Positions 1-8,059 of a DNA stretch of 14,957 nt are shown here, one piece after another (position 1 is the stretch's first letter; each line of letters begins with the position of its first letter). The notes beneath the pieces were generated by a model, which ran no database searches, was not told where the DNA came from, and saw nothing but the letters and a program-made list of their open reading frames with translations. Both the position numbers and the translations under genes were made by a program. This DNA is from Spirochaetaceae bacterium (GTDB taxonomy: Bacteria > Spirochaetota > Spirochaetia > Treponematales > Breznakiellaceae): the NCBI GenBank assembly GCA_031290205.1, contig JAITNZ010000008.1, positions 1-14,957 of the forward strand. The letters are read 5' to 3'.

Positions 1-284
<284 letters not shown>

Positions 285-511
285 AACATCTCCAATAAAA
301 TTGCTATTTTTATTCTGAGTGCTTTTTATTTTTTTGTCAAGAGTACTGTGAATGGTCTGGGTGCACTTCCAAATTCTGGGTAAATCAGGCGGCATTGAGG
401 AGCGGGCGGCAGACATCGGAGTCCCAGAGTCCGCTTTCCCATTGTTCCCCCGCATATACAAAGATTTCAAGGAGAAATCTTCAATACCCCGTGGCTTGCC
501 GCGGGGATTTT
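285..511. other. Intergenic region between MBOAT and RluA-type genes
   Basis: This gap holds the MBOAT promoter (312-340), an imperfectly understood GC-richer stretch (350-460), a perfect 8-bp stem-loop with arms AAGATTTC and GAAATCTT near 463-483, and a terminator-like hairpin (485-517). The plus strand has an open frame from 352, but it runs antisense into the pseudouridine synthase gene and has no family resemblance, so it is not called. No other gene is visible. Confidence 0.5.
312..340 (-). promoter_or_regulatory. Sigma-70-like promoter of the MBOAT gene
   Basis: On the minus strand a perfect TTGACA (340-335) is followed by a 17-base A-rich spacer and CAGAAT (317-312), four of six matches to the -10 consensus. 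Transcription would start near 305, giving a leader of about 20 bases that contains the GGAG ribosome site. Confidence 0.55.
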
Positions 512-517
512 TTATTT
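485..517 (+). terminator. Rho-independent-type hairpin with T tract on the plus strand
   Basis: CCCCGTGG, loop CTTG, then CCGCGGGG form an 8-bp stem with one G-T pair, followed on the plus strand by ATTTTTTATTT. On the minus strand, where the pseudouridine synthase gene ends at 512, the base run after the stem is not T-rich. The element is therefore best read as a plus-strand terminator, or a weak bidirectional one. No convincing plus-strand gene precedes it. Confidence 0.5.
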
Positions 518-1276
518 ATGAGGCATTACGCACTTCCTCAGACGGATTTGATTTATCAATGCGGACATATCTTTGTGTAATGGCGCGGAGAGCACCAGAT
601 CTTTTGTGCTGTTTTCTTGCAGCTCGGTAAAGTAGTCATGGATGCCGAGTGTTTCGCTGTGGAGCGCCAGACGGGTAATCAGGGGTTTTTCTTCCAAGCG
701 GTCGCCGCGCCACGAGCGTTTTATTTTTGAGAGATAGAGCGGATTCGCCGTTCCATATAGTGCATCGCATACAATAGGATGTCCCATCTTCGCCAGATGA
801 ACTCGTATCTGGTGTTGCCGCCCCGTCATGGGGAAAACGGCAAGAACGCTGATGGCGCTCGTCCCGCAGAGGTACTTAAAGCGGGTAAGCGTTTGTTTCC
901 CCCGGTATTTATCAACGATGGTGAGGTGATTTTTATTACCATCGGGAAGCAGGGGCAGGTCGCAGCTTGTTTCATCCCACATTACTTTTCCATGAACTGC
1001 GGCAATATATGATTTTGTAATATTCCGTTTTTCAAAGTCAAGACAGAGCTTCTTGTGGGTGCCGGTATTCTTCGCAAAGACCACGAGACCCGAACTGCCC
1101 TTATCAATGCGGTGAACGCGGAGTATGGTCGCCCCTAAATCCTCACGCAGCATGGCGTCGAGCCTTGCTTGGGAAGGCTCCCATCTGTCCGCGCAGACGG
1201 GGATGCCGCTTGCCTTATTTACCGCAACAATATTTTCATCTTCGTATACGATTGTATAGGGGGGAGTTTTTTTCAT
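512..1276 (-). CDS. RluA-family RNA pseudouridine synthase
   Basis: A 254-residue enzyme that isomerises uridine to pseudouridine in rRNA or tRNA. The signature HRIDKGSSGLVVFAK, residues 55-69, is the RluA-type motif II, with D58 as the catalytic aspartate. GRQHQIRVHLAKMGHPI further on is the conserved RQHQIR block, followed by D.LYG. There is no N-terminal S4 RNA-binding domain, so this is a short stand-alone form, and the RNA target cannot be told from sequence. The ATG (1276-1274) overlaps the TGA of aroDE by one base (TGATG), which implies translational coupling as the last gene of the operon. Family call is very secure; subfamily (RluA, RluC, RluD or TruC-like) is not. Confidence 0.93.
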   Translation of the reverse strand: MKKTPPYTIVYEDENIVAVNKASGIPVCADRWEPSQARLDAMLREDLGATILRVHRIDKGSSGLVVFAKNTGTHKKLCLDFEKRNITKSYIAAVHGKVMWDETSCDLPLLPDGNKNHLTIVDKYRGKQTLTRFKYLCGTSAISVLAVFPMTGRQHQIRVHLAKMGHPIVCDALYGTANPLYLSKIKRSWRGDRLEEKPLITRLALHSETLGIHDYFTELQENSTKDLVLSAPLHKDMSALINQIRLRKCVMPHK

Positions 1277-2781
1277 CAGGGATCAACATGAACAGGGCAT
1301 TGAGCACCCAACAGATACCTATACTGCGCTACCGCCTGCCTCAAGAGCATATCTTCACCGTTGATAGCCACACAACCAGCTGCTATGGCACGCTGTAAAA
1401 ATTTTGTCTTTGACGGTTTGTATACAATGTCGATAACGACTTCTTTCCCGCTAAACTGGTAGAGGGGGAGGGGGTCCCGGTCAATAGCAGGCTCCATACC
1501 GACCGAGCTTGTTTGTATGATAATATCGGAAAAACTCTTCGCCTGCCTTGCCCCCTTTTCATCAAGAGAGGCGTATTCAAATTTATAGCGTGATGCCAGT
1601 TGTTTCGCACGATATACATCTCTGTTAAGTATCAATGCCTTACCATTCAAGCGGCTGACCACAGAACATATCGCCCGGGAGGCGCCGCCAGCGCCGATTA
1701 TCGTGCATTTTTTCCAGCGTAGATTTTTTGTCCTCAATAGATGCAGTAATGAGCCTTGAAAGCCCTGCGTATCCGTGTTGTAACCCGACCACCCTTCCTG
1801 AGTGCGGACTATCGTATTACACGCGCCGACCGATTTAACCTCGTCACTGGAACTGTGTAGATAGGGCAATACTGATTCTTTGTGCGGCACCGTTACCGAA
1901 GCGCCGGCAAGCGGTATCGTATCCGCCAGTTTAAGAAATGATTCGATAGTATCGGAAGGGAAGCGGATATACACATTGTTCATCTTTTCCCGAGCAAAAA
2001 TACCATTATAAAACGGCGGACTCCCCGTTGCTTGAAGCGGGTAGCCTGAAATGCCAAAGACGGTAGTCTCTTCATTTAACTCGCGGAATCGGAACATCTC
2101 GCAGAGTTCTATCGGGTCAAACTGTCCCGGCGCTCCCGGATGCAAATCATCCTCGTTTTTTGCGACGGTATACGTTAAGGTAGAGCCGAGTTTTTTAGCA
2201 AGAATGCGGGTGCACTGCCCTCTATCGCCCATCGCGAGGATTATTTTTTCCCTGCCCTTAAACTCCTTTGACACTTCAAATATTTTACAAACATCGTCCA
2301 GTGTTTTTGGCATGATAGCCATTTTTGCTACTTCATCGCCAACATGGTAGAGTGATTTCATTCGTGATAGCAGAAACGGTATATCGGAAGGACAGTCGTC
2401 AAAACAATGAAAAGAGCGAATGATGCGTGTTTTAAATGCCCGCGCTACTTCTTCCAAACTGGGCACATCAAGGTCGTCTTCTATATCAACATAGGCAAAA
2501 TTACGCCGCGCATCGGGATGGGCAAACGCAAGCGCCTTCGACAGCAACACGATACGCGCACTCTCGCCCCGAATAAAATTGCCGCCGTCGACTTTCCGCC
2601 TCACCGTTAAAATTACCGGCAATCCGGCAAGCTCGGGAAAACGCCTGACAGAATCGAGTTCATCATCATCCAGACAATCAACCCGTAATTCGGCGACATC
2701 AATATACGCGCGGTATTTATCAATTATTTCTAAATCACGCTTAATCGTTTTCCCGGTTAAGCATAGGCAAATTTTAGTCAT
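1276..2781 (-). CDS. aroDE: Bifunctional 3-dehydroquinate dehydratase / shikimate dehydrogenase
   Basis: A 501-residue fusion carrying out steps three and four of the shikimate pathway. Residues 1-230 are a type I dehydroquinase: ELRVD (31-35) binds substrate, H125 in SFHCF and K153 in AKMAIMPK are the expected general base and Schiff-base lysine, and APGQ (217-220) is the closing motif. Residues 240-501 are a shikimate dehydrogenase: VTVPHK with catalytic K301, NTD with D337, the NADP loop GAGGAS (363-368), and a C-terminal NGEDML..Q block. The usual SxSPxxHN substrate motif reads TGSPPFYN (252-259), with Tyr in place of His. Start is fixed by a TAGGAGA ribosome site that also overlaps the stop of the gene before. 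The same fusion order is known in plants and in some bacteria including chlamydiae. It needs only one protein to pass dehydroquinate to shikimate without release from the complex. Confidence 0.95.
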   Translation of the reverse strand: MTKICLCLTGKTIKRDLEIIDKYRAYIDVAELRVDCLDDDELDSVRRFPELAGLPVILTVRRKVDGGNFIRGESARIVLLSKALAFAHPDARRNFAYVDIEDDLDVPSLEEVARAFKTRIIRSFHCFDDCPSDIPFLLSRMKSLYHVGDEVAKMAIMPKTLDDVCKIFEVSKEFKGREKIILAMGDRGQCTRILAKKLGSTLTYTVAKNEDDLHPGAPGQFDPIELCEMFRFRELNEETTVFGISGYPLQATGSPPFYNGIFAREKMNNVYIRFPSDTIESFLKLADTIPLAGASVTVPHKESVLPYLHSSSDEVKSVGACNTIVRTQEGWSGYNTDTQGFQGSLLHLLRTKNLRWKKCTIIGAGGASRAICSVVSRLNGKALILNRDVYRAKQLASRYKFEYASLDEKGARQAKSFSDIIIQTSSVGMEPAIDRDPLPLYQFSGKEVVIDIVYKPSKTKFLQRAIAAGCVAINGEDMLLRQAVAQYRYLLGAQCPVHVDP

Positions 2782-2790
2782 CAGTATCTC

Positions 2791-3273
2791 CTAATAATCC
2801 GCACGGTAAATATAAATTGCGGAAACTTTTCCTTTGGCATCTATATTATATCGTATCTCTATTTTCCACGCCCGTTCGGGAACTCCGGTAATAAAATAGG
2901 AGCCCTTATCGATTGCCGCCTCTCCATACACCATAACTACGGTCAATTGCGGATCGCCCAGTCTGATTTTATCCGTCCGTGAAGGCGAGACCTGCCATAC
3001 GCGGTCTCTATACACATAAAAATCTATCCCTGCATATTCAAACACCACATCATCCTGCCATTCCGCTGAGCCGCGCGACGCATAAACCACCCGCGGCGGA
3101 CCGAACATCGCAAGCACATCCCCAATGCTCATCCCTATCAATGCTACCGGGTCTTCTATATCGGCAATGGTTTTGTATGCAGGCGCGGCGACTGAAAGCT
3201 CCTGTGCCATTCCGGCAAGGCTGCATGAAAAAAAAGCCGCCGCTAGACAGAGGCTTTTAACGCTTGTACTCAT
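2791..3273 (-). CDS. Small exported protein of unknown function
   Basis: 160 residues. The N-terminus (KSLCLAAAFFSCSLAGMAQ) is a signal peptide: a basic start, a hydrophobic core and a likely signal peptidase I site after AGMA. A lipoprotein signal at Cys17 is possible under the loose spirochaete lipobox rules. The mature part is rich in beta strands. It contains IGMSIGDVLAMFGPPRVVYASRG, which recalls the helix-turn plus GxP segment of BamE/SmpA-like domains, although that resemblance is weak. It ends in AIYIYRADY. The gene lies 8 bases after the HIT gene, and its stop codon TAG is part of the ribosome site of aroDE nine bases on, so it belongs to the operon. I do not recognise the family. 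It should be periplasmic or anchored to the outer face of a membrane. Confidence 0.8.
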   Translation of the reverse strand: MSTSVKSLCLAAAFFSCSLAGMAQELSVAAPAYKTIADIEDPVALIGMSIGDVLAMFGPPRVVYASRGSAEWQDDVVFEYAGIDFYVYRDRVWQVSPSRTDKIRLGDPQLTVVMVYGEAAIDKGSYFITGVPERAWKIEIRYNIDAKGKVSAIYIYRADY

Positions 3274-3281
3274 CTGTTTGC

Positions 3282-3626
3282 TTAACCGGGGGGCCAGCCG
3301 AGCGGGCGTCCGCCTAAGACATGCAAATGCAGGTGATCCACCGTTTGCCCTCCATCCTCTTTACAGTTGATGACAAAACGCCCTCCGCGCTCTTCCATGC
3401 CCTGCTCCTTAGCCAATGCCGCCGCCCTGTGAAGAAGCCTTCCCAGCAAAGCCGTATCTCCAGCTTCCACTTCCATACAGTTTTCGATATGCTTTTTGGG
3501 GATTACCAAAAAATGTACCGGCGCCTTCGGAGCAATATCATGAAATGCAAACATTTCATCATCTTCAAAAATCTTTTTTGAAGGAATCTCTCCCCGCGCT
3601 ATTTTACAAAACAAACAATCACTCAT
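3282..3626 (-). CDS. HIT (histidine triad) family protein, HinT-like
   Basis: 114 residues from the ATG at 3626-3624, the usual length for HinT. CLFCKIARGEIPSKK (4-18) is the standard N-terminus including the CxxC zinc pair, and DHLHLHVLGGRPLGWPPG (97-114) carries the triad H98, H100, H102 and the C-terminal GWPPG of the HinT branch. Members hydrolyse the phosphoramidate bond of AMP-lysine or AMP-NH2; the physiological role is still loosely defined. A longer frame reaches a TTG at 3665, but that would place the promoter inside the gene and add residues absent from the family, so the ATG is preferred. First gene of the four-gene minus-strand operon. Confidence 0.93.
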   Translation of the reverse strand: MSDCLFCKIARGEIPSKKIFEDDEMFAFHDIAPKAPVHFLVIPKKHIENCMEVEAGDTALLGRLLHRAAALAKEQGMEERGGRFVINCKEDGGQTVDHLHLHVLGGRPLGWPPG

Positions 3627-3636
3627 AATAACGAAG

Positions 3637-3665
3637 AGATTAGCATATTTTTTCTGGTTCAACAA
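3637..3665 (-). promoter_or_regulatory. Candidate sigma-70 promoter of the HIT operon
   Basis: On the minus strand TTGTTG (3665-3660), a 17-base spacer and TAATCT (3642-3637). The ATG follows only ten bases after the -10 box, so the leader would be about four bases long with no room for a ribosome site. The structured repeat begins eight bases further upstream. The boxes are moderate matches. Confidence 0.38.
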
Positions 3666-3673
3666 GCTACCTA

Positions 3674-4047
3674 CAGCACCTCCCGCACTTGTGCTACCCC
3701 CCGCGATTTTAATCGCGGGGCACGGTCGGGCGGGGGAGGCTTACCGAAAAACAGACGCCCTCGCCTACGGCGGCATTTGTTGCGTAGTTTTTTCTCCATC
3801 CCAAGCAGTAGCTTGGGATTTTATTTCTGCGTAGTTTATTTTGGCAAATTTTTTCGGCAAACCTCCCCCGCCCGACCGTCTACGTCAGCAAATTTCCCTA
3901 CAGCCCAAGTGCGTGAGGGCTTTTCGACGAATTGGGTACGTGTTACGTTTACGCCTAATAATGAAGCCCAACAGTAAAACGCGCGGCAAGGAGCATGGCG
4001 GCAACGTATGAGCGTAAGCGCGTTCCGCGCTGACCAAGAAAGCCTTC
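3674..4047. repeat. Structured repeat, left copy
   Basis: About 374 bp with no gene. It opens with CAGCACCTCCCGCACTT (3674-3690), the exact reverse complement of 8032-8048. Then come a 10-bp hairpin with arms CCCCGCGATT and AATCGCGGGG (3699-3720); a long stem whose arms are 3723-3751 and 3850-3878 (about 26 of 28 positions paired); a perfect 9-bp hairpin inside it (3798-3819, ATCCCAAGC/GCTTGGGAT); the block GTGAGGGCTTTTCG near 3913-3926; GAAGCCCAACAGTAAAACGCGC from 3963; and AGAAAGCCTTC (4037-4047). The right copy shows the same modules in the same order on the other strand. This could be a mobile structured repeat, a non-coding RNA or both. Confidence 0.8.
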
Positions 4048-4199
4048 CCCCAACTGCCCCCGGCTAGGCGCTACGTTTTCTGCCGGACAGCAAAGCATTT
4101 ACAGCCGACCGAGAGACCGAGAAAGTCCCATTTTACTTTTCTATAAAATTTTATTACATTACTGTTTGTCTATAATTTTCTTTAAGAGAGGTAAACAAC
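4048..4199 (+). promoter_or_regulatory. Upstream region and promoter of the repeat-rich surface protein gene
   Basis: A perfect -10 box TATAAT lies at 4171-4176. The -35 is poor (TTTTAT at 4149-4154, 16 bases upstream). A ribosome site GAGAGG (4186-4191) stands eight bases before the ATG at 4200. The AT-rich stretch 4130-4199 contrasts with the GC-rich repeat before it. Confidence 0.5.
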
Positions 4200-7100
4200 A
4201 TGGCTAAACGCTTTGTTATAATAATGTTTTGTATTTCGTGTTTTTGTGGGATTACTATGTGTAATGTTTCCGGTGTGGATGCTGTTGATGCAAATAGCGG
4301 GAAAAAAAACGATGATGCTAATAAGGACCCGCGCACGACGCTTATCGCAGGACCAGATGTCTCTGCGGCAGCCGCTGACAGCTCAGCTAAAGTTACCTTT
4401 ACCGGCGCAACGGGGCTTTCCCTTAAGTCCGCCGACTTTGAGGTAACAAGCGGCGGGACTATTATCCTGGTAAGCGTGAGCTCTGACACCGTAACGATAA
4501 GCGTAACATTTGCGCCAAACACGGACCCCATACTTTCCAAGACTTATACCGTGTCTATCGCCTCCTGTAGCACTAAAATCGTAGGCACCGAAACCGTCGC
4601 CATCACCCACGAGGCGGCAGGCGGGACAGATACCCGCACAACGCTGAATGCGGGACCAGCAGTCTCTGCGGCGGCTTCTGATACAGGCAAATCAGTTACC
4701 TTTACCGGTGCAACAGGGCTTTCCCTCAGCAACGCCGACTTTGCGGTAACGAGCGGCGGGACCATTACCAGCGTGAGCGTGTCCTCCAACACCGCAACGG
4801 TAAGCGTGAGCTTTGCGGCAAACACGTTTCCCACATTTTCCCAGACCTATACCGTGTCCATCGACTCGGGCAGCACGATAATCAAAGGCACCGGAACCGT
4901 CGCCATCACCCAGTCGGCGGCTGGCAGCGTGCCAGACACCCGCAAAACGCTGAACGCAGGACAGGCGGTCAGCGCGCTTGACTCTGCCACCACGGCTAAC
5001 GTTACCTTTACCGGAGCAACGGGGCTTTCCCTCAGCAACGCCGACTTTGAAGTAACAAGTGGCGGGACTCTTGACCGTGTGGCAGTGACCTCTGACACCG
5101 CAACGGTAAGTGTGAACTTTGCGGCAAACACGGACCCCGCATTGACCAAGACGTTCACCGTGTCTATCGCCTCGGGCAGCACGAAAATCAAAGGCACCGG
5201 GACGGTCGTCATCACCCAAGCGGCTACAGGCGGCGGCGGGACCGACACCCGCAAAACGCTTGCCGCAGGACCAGCGGTCTCTGCGCTTGCCTCTGACACC
5301 AGCAAATCAGTTAGTTTTACCGGAGCAACGGGGCTTTCCCTCAGCGCCGCCGACTTTGAGGTAACAAGCGGCGGGACTATTACCGGGGTAAACGTGTCCT
5401 CTGACACCGCGACGGTAAGCGTGAGCTTTGCGGCAAATGCCTCAACCTCATTGACCAAGACGTTCACCGTGTCTATCGCCTCGGGCAGCACGAAAATCAA
5501 AGGCACGGGGACGGTCGCCATCACTCAAGCAGTGGTAACAGACACCCGCGCACCGCTTGCTGCGGGACCGGCGGTCAGCGTGGTGTTCTCTGTAACTGCG
5601 GCAAACGCTACCTTTACCGGAGCGGCGGGGCTTTCCCTCGGCAACGCCGACTTTGAGGTAAGCAGCGGCGGGACTATTACCGGAGTAAGCGTGAACGCGA
5701 ACACCGCGACGGTCAGCGTGAGTTTTGCGGCAAATGCCTCCACCTCAATGCCCAATACCTATACCGTATCTATCGCGTCTGGCAGCACAAAAATCAAAGG
5801 CACCGGGACAGTCGCCATCACTCAAGGGGCGGTAACAGACACCCGCGCAACGCTTACCCCCGGATCAGCGGTCAACGTTGCAGGCGCTGCCACTACGGCT
5901 AACGTTACCTTTATCGGCGCCTCGGGGCTATCTCTTAGCGCCGCCGACTTCGCGGTAAGCACCGGCGGCACGATTAGCGGAGTAAGCGTAAGCTCAAACA
6001 CGGCGACCGTGAGCGTGAGCTTTGCGGCTAACACGTCCACCACATTGACCAAGTCTTACACCGTGTCCATCGCCTCGAGCAGCACGAACATCAAAGGCAC
6101 CGGAACCGTCGCCATCACTCAGGCAGCGGCGGTGGATACCCGAAAAACGCTTACCGCAGGGTCGGCGGTCTCTGTAGCAGCTTCCGCCACCACGGCTAAC
6201 GTTACCTTTACCGGCGCCTCGGGGCTATCCTTAAGCGATGTCGATTTTACGCTTAGTTCCGGCACCGGCGCTATTAGCGGGGCAAGCGTGACTTCCGGCA
6301 CCGCAACGGTAAGCGTGAGCTTTGCGGCAAACAGCTCCTCCACATCAACCAAGACCTATACGGTGGCTATCGCCTCAAGCAGCACGAACATCAAAGGCAG
6401 CGCGACGGTAACTATCACCCAAGCTGTGGACACGAGCAACGCGCCTGTCCAGTGGTATATATCCCCGAATGACGACCCACAAGGCGCCATCGAAGGGGGC
6501 GGAAATACGGTTAAAGGTGTCCTGACTCAGATTAGCTCGGCAAAAAGCGCGGGGAAATTTTCAGGCGGCACAAAGGCGGTTATCGTGATTCACGCCACAC
6601 TTACACCAGCCAGCGAAGGGGCGACCGGCCAAAAAAGCTTGGTTGTCATTAGCGGCGTGGGGGCTTATCCTCCGCTGGTGCTGCGCGGCGGAAATGCGGG
6701 CGGCACCCTCGACGCGCAAGGCACGATGCGGGTATTGAATATCGCCGGTAACAATGTGACCATCGCCACAGGGCTTACCCTTACAAACGGAAACACCGTT
6801 CCAACGGGGGAGCTTTATGGCGGCGGCATCTTTATTGAAAATACGAGTCTTACCATAACGGGAGGCGCCGTTACCAACAGCAAAGCCGGGTATGGCGGGG
6901 GAGTTTATATCAACGGACAAGATCGCAACAGCAATCTCAGCACCTTTACCATGTCAGGCGGAACGATTTCGGGATGTGTTACGGACAATGGAAAAGGAGC
7001 AGGTGTATTTCTTGAGTATAAAGCTCAATTTACGTTGACGGGAACCGGACTCATCAATGACAACGGTCTTGACGGAAAAACAGAAAACGGCGGCGGCATT

Positions 7101-7343
7101 TTTGTGAACGGCAATTGTGACTTCACCATGTCAGGCGGCGGGATTAGCGGAAACATGGCATACAATAATGGCGGCGGGGTGGCGAACTATAGCAAATTTG
7201 ATATGTCCCTCGGCACTATAACGAACAATACCGCGCCGGTGGGAAAAGGGAGCGGTGTTTTCACCACTCAATACGGCGGGGTGTTTACGCATACCGGCGG
7301 AACGGTTAGCGGCAACCACGGCGCCCCTGACATTGTCCCGTAA
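4200..7343 (+). CDS. Large exported surface protein: seven Ig-like repeats plus beta-helix
   Basis: 1047 residues. The N-terminus (about 1-28, MAKRFVIIMFCISCFCG...) is a hydrophobic signal. Cys21 in GITMC could be a lipidation site, so the protein may be a lipoprotein. Residues 43-743 are seven tandem repeats of 98-103 residues, starting at 4326, 4629, 4935, 5244, 5541, 5838 and 6135. Each begins DTRxTLxAGxAVS and contains VTFTGATGLSL, VSVSFAANT and GTGTVAITQ, a strand-rich pattern consistent with an Ig-like beta sandwich. After a linker (NAPVQWYISPNDDP) residues ~755-1047 have short repeats such as YGGGIFIENTSLTITGG and FTMSGGTISG, typical of right-handed beta-helix surface proteins common in termite-gut treponemes. 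There is no autotransporter barrel at the end, so export must use another route. Role unknown: adhesin, polysaccharide-binding or polysaccharide-cleaving are all possible. It stands alone between two structured repeats. Confidence 0.88.
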   Translation: MAKRFVIIMFCISCFCGITMCNVSGVDAVDANSGKKNDDANKDPRTTLIAGPDVSAAAADSSAKVTFTGATGLSLKSADFEVTSGGTIILVSVSSDTVTISVTFAPNTDPILSKTYTVSIASCSTKIVGTETVAITHEAAGGTDTRTTLNAGPAVSAAASDTGKSVTFTGATGLSLSNADFAVTSGGTITSVSVSSNTATVSVSFAANTFPTFSQTYTVSIDSGSTIIKGTGTVAITQSAAGSVPDTRKTLNAGQAVSALDSATTANVTFTGATGLSLSNADFEVTSGGTLDRVAVTSDTATVSVNFAANTDPALTKTFTVSIASGSTKIKGTGTVVITQAATGGGGTDTRKTLAAGPAVSALASDTSKSVSFTGATGLSLSAADFEVTSGGTITGVNVSSDTATVSVSFAANASTSLTKTFTVSIASGSTKIKGTGTVAITQAVVTDTRAPLAAGPAVSVVFSVTAANATFTGAAGLSLGNADFEVSSGGTITGVSVNANTATVSVSFAANASTSMPNTYTVSIASGSTKIKGTGTVAITQGAVTDTRATLTPGSAVNVAGAATTANVTFIGASGLSLSAADFAVSTGGTISGVSVSSNTATVSVSFAANTSTTLTKSYTVSIASSSTNIKGTGTVAITQAAAVDTRKTLTAGSAVSVAASATTANVTFTGASGLSLSDVDFTLSSGTGAISGASVTSGTATVSVSFAANSSSTSTKTYTVAIASSSTNIKGSATVTITQAVDTSNAPVQWYISPNDDPQGAIEGGGNTVKGVLTQISSAKSAGKFSGGTKAVIVIHATLTPASEGATGQKSLVVISGVGAYPPLVLRGGNAGGTLDAQGTMRVLNIAGNNVTIATGLTLTNGNTVPTGELYGGGIFIENTSLTITGGAVTNSKAGYGGGVYINGQDRNSNLSTFTMSGGTISGCVTDNGKGAGVFLEYKAQFTLTGTGLINDNGLDGKTENGGGIFVNGNCDFTMSGGGISGNMAYNNGGGVANYSKFDMSLGTITNNTAPVGKGSGVFTTQYGGVFTHTGGTVSGNHGAPDIVP
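4326..6428 (+). repeat. Seven tandem ~300-bp coding repeats
   Basis: Units start at 4326, 4629, 4935, 5244, 5541, 5838 and 6135, with periods of 303, 306, 309, 297, 297, 297 and ~294 bp, all multiples of three. Near-identical stretches recur in nearly every unit, for example blocks encoding GSTKIKGTGTV and VSVSFAAN. Loss or gain of a unit by recombination would keep the frame. Long open frames on the opposite strand across this array are by-products of the repetition. Confidence 0.9.
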
Positions 7344-7665
7344 TGTGCAGGCATGAACGCCCTTCCTTGTAGGCGCCGTATCCGGCGGCATTGCGCCGGA
7401 TATTGTTGTTGCCTACGCGCAAAAGAACGGGCTGTTTGTAATCGTCTGGAGCAGAAATCCGCCGCGATTGCCGAAGCATCATGTAAGACACGAGAATGGT
7501 AATGCGCCGCCTTCGCGGTTAATGTTACGCAGGCGATGTTCCTCTCAATTTGAACATTCAGGCTTCTGATCTTTTTGAGCCGGTCTTTTGAGACGGGAAG
7601 CGACAGTGAAAAAACCGTTCCCTTAAAAAAGATTTACTATATGACAGGGGCATTCCGTTCAGCCT
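7344..7665. other. Non-coding stretch after the surface protein gene
   Basis: It holds a long hairpin at 7369-7416: outer arms GTAGGC and GCCTAC, inner perfect arms TATCCGGCG (7379-7387) and CGCCGGATA (7394-7402). Being the first structure after the stop it may end transcription or protect the mRNA end, although no T run follows. Minus-strand frames here have no family likeness and no ribosome site. I see no gene. Confidence 0.5.
7369..7416 (+). terminator. Hairpin downstream of the surface protein gene
   Basis: A two-part stem (6 bp outer, 9 bp inner, six-base loop) starts 26 bases after the stop codon. It lacks a T tract, so it is either a Rho-dependent or weak terminator or an mRNA 3' stabiliser. 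Confidence 0.35.
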
Positions 7666-8048
7666 GAGAAAGCCTTCTCCTGAAGTTCAAAATTCTCGAT
7701 GCTACGCATCGCCTAACCCGCGCGTTTTACCGTTGAGGCTTCACTGTCTGCCGATAAACCCAGCACCCACCCAGTTCGTCCGAAAAGCCCTCACCGCTTG
7801 GGCTGCGGAGGATGATCCTAAACGTAGCGGGCGGCGCGGGGAAGGCTCATCAGAAAAATTCGCTGGTAGGCAACTTCAGTCGGCTATTCGCCGACACTCG
7901 TAAATGCTTTTCCTAAGTGGCGGAAAATGCGTCCGACGAGGAAACGTACTCGCTTAGGAAATGGGCGCCTGTTTTCTGATGCGCCTTTCCCGCCCCGCCC
8001 GTCCCTGCGATTGAAAATCGCAGGGGCAGCCAAGTGCGGGAGGTGCTG
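7666..8048. repeat. Structured repeat, right copy (inverted relative to the left copy)
   Basis: It ends in AAGTGCGGGAGGTGCTG (8032-8048), the exact reverse complement of the start of the left copy. Read inward it has a 10-bp hairpin (8003-8025, arms CCCTGCGATT and AATCGCAGGG), a long stem with arms 7829-7858 and 7972-8000, an inner perfect 9-bp stem TTTCCTAAG/CTTAGGAAA (7909-7917, 7953-7961), an extra 6-bp hairpin GTCGGC/GCCGAC near 7879-7895, the CGAAAAGCCCTCAC block (7781-7794), CGCGCGTTTTACCGTTGAGG (7719-7738), and GAGAAAGCCTTCTCC (7666-7680). The stems match those of the left copy in place but differ in sequence. It ends 11 bases before the lemA -35 box. Confidence 0.8.
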
Positions 8049-8059
8049 AAGGCGCATTA

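Noticed and set aside
352..630. Plus-strand 92-residue open frame
   Set aside because: It crosses the terminator hairpin and runs antisense into the pseudouridine synthase gene; composition and sequence show no family signal.
3674..4047. CRISPR array or classical insertion sequence
   Set aside because: No regularly spaced short repeats with unique spacers, and neither repeat copy encodes a transposase or any remnant I can recognise.
3674..4047. Group II intron, tmRNA or RNase P RNA
   Set aside because: I looked for a domain V-like hairpin and for known conserved cores and found none; the fold is dominated by one long stem instead.
4154..6352. Several minus-strand open frames of 75-225 residues across the surface protein gene
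   Set aside because: They repeat with the same period as the tandem units and are mirror images of the biased codons; no ribosome sites and no exported or enzyme motifs.
7306..7491. Possible degraded gene on the minus strand after the surface protein
   Set aside because: The frame overlaps the surface protein end and a hairpin, and its residues match no family known to me.
3674..8048. Invertible switch by homologous recombination between the two repeats
   Set aside because: Not rejected outright but not claimed: apart from the 17-bp ends and blocks of 13-14 bp the copies are too diverged for efficient homologous recombination, and no recombinase gene is in view.
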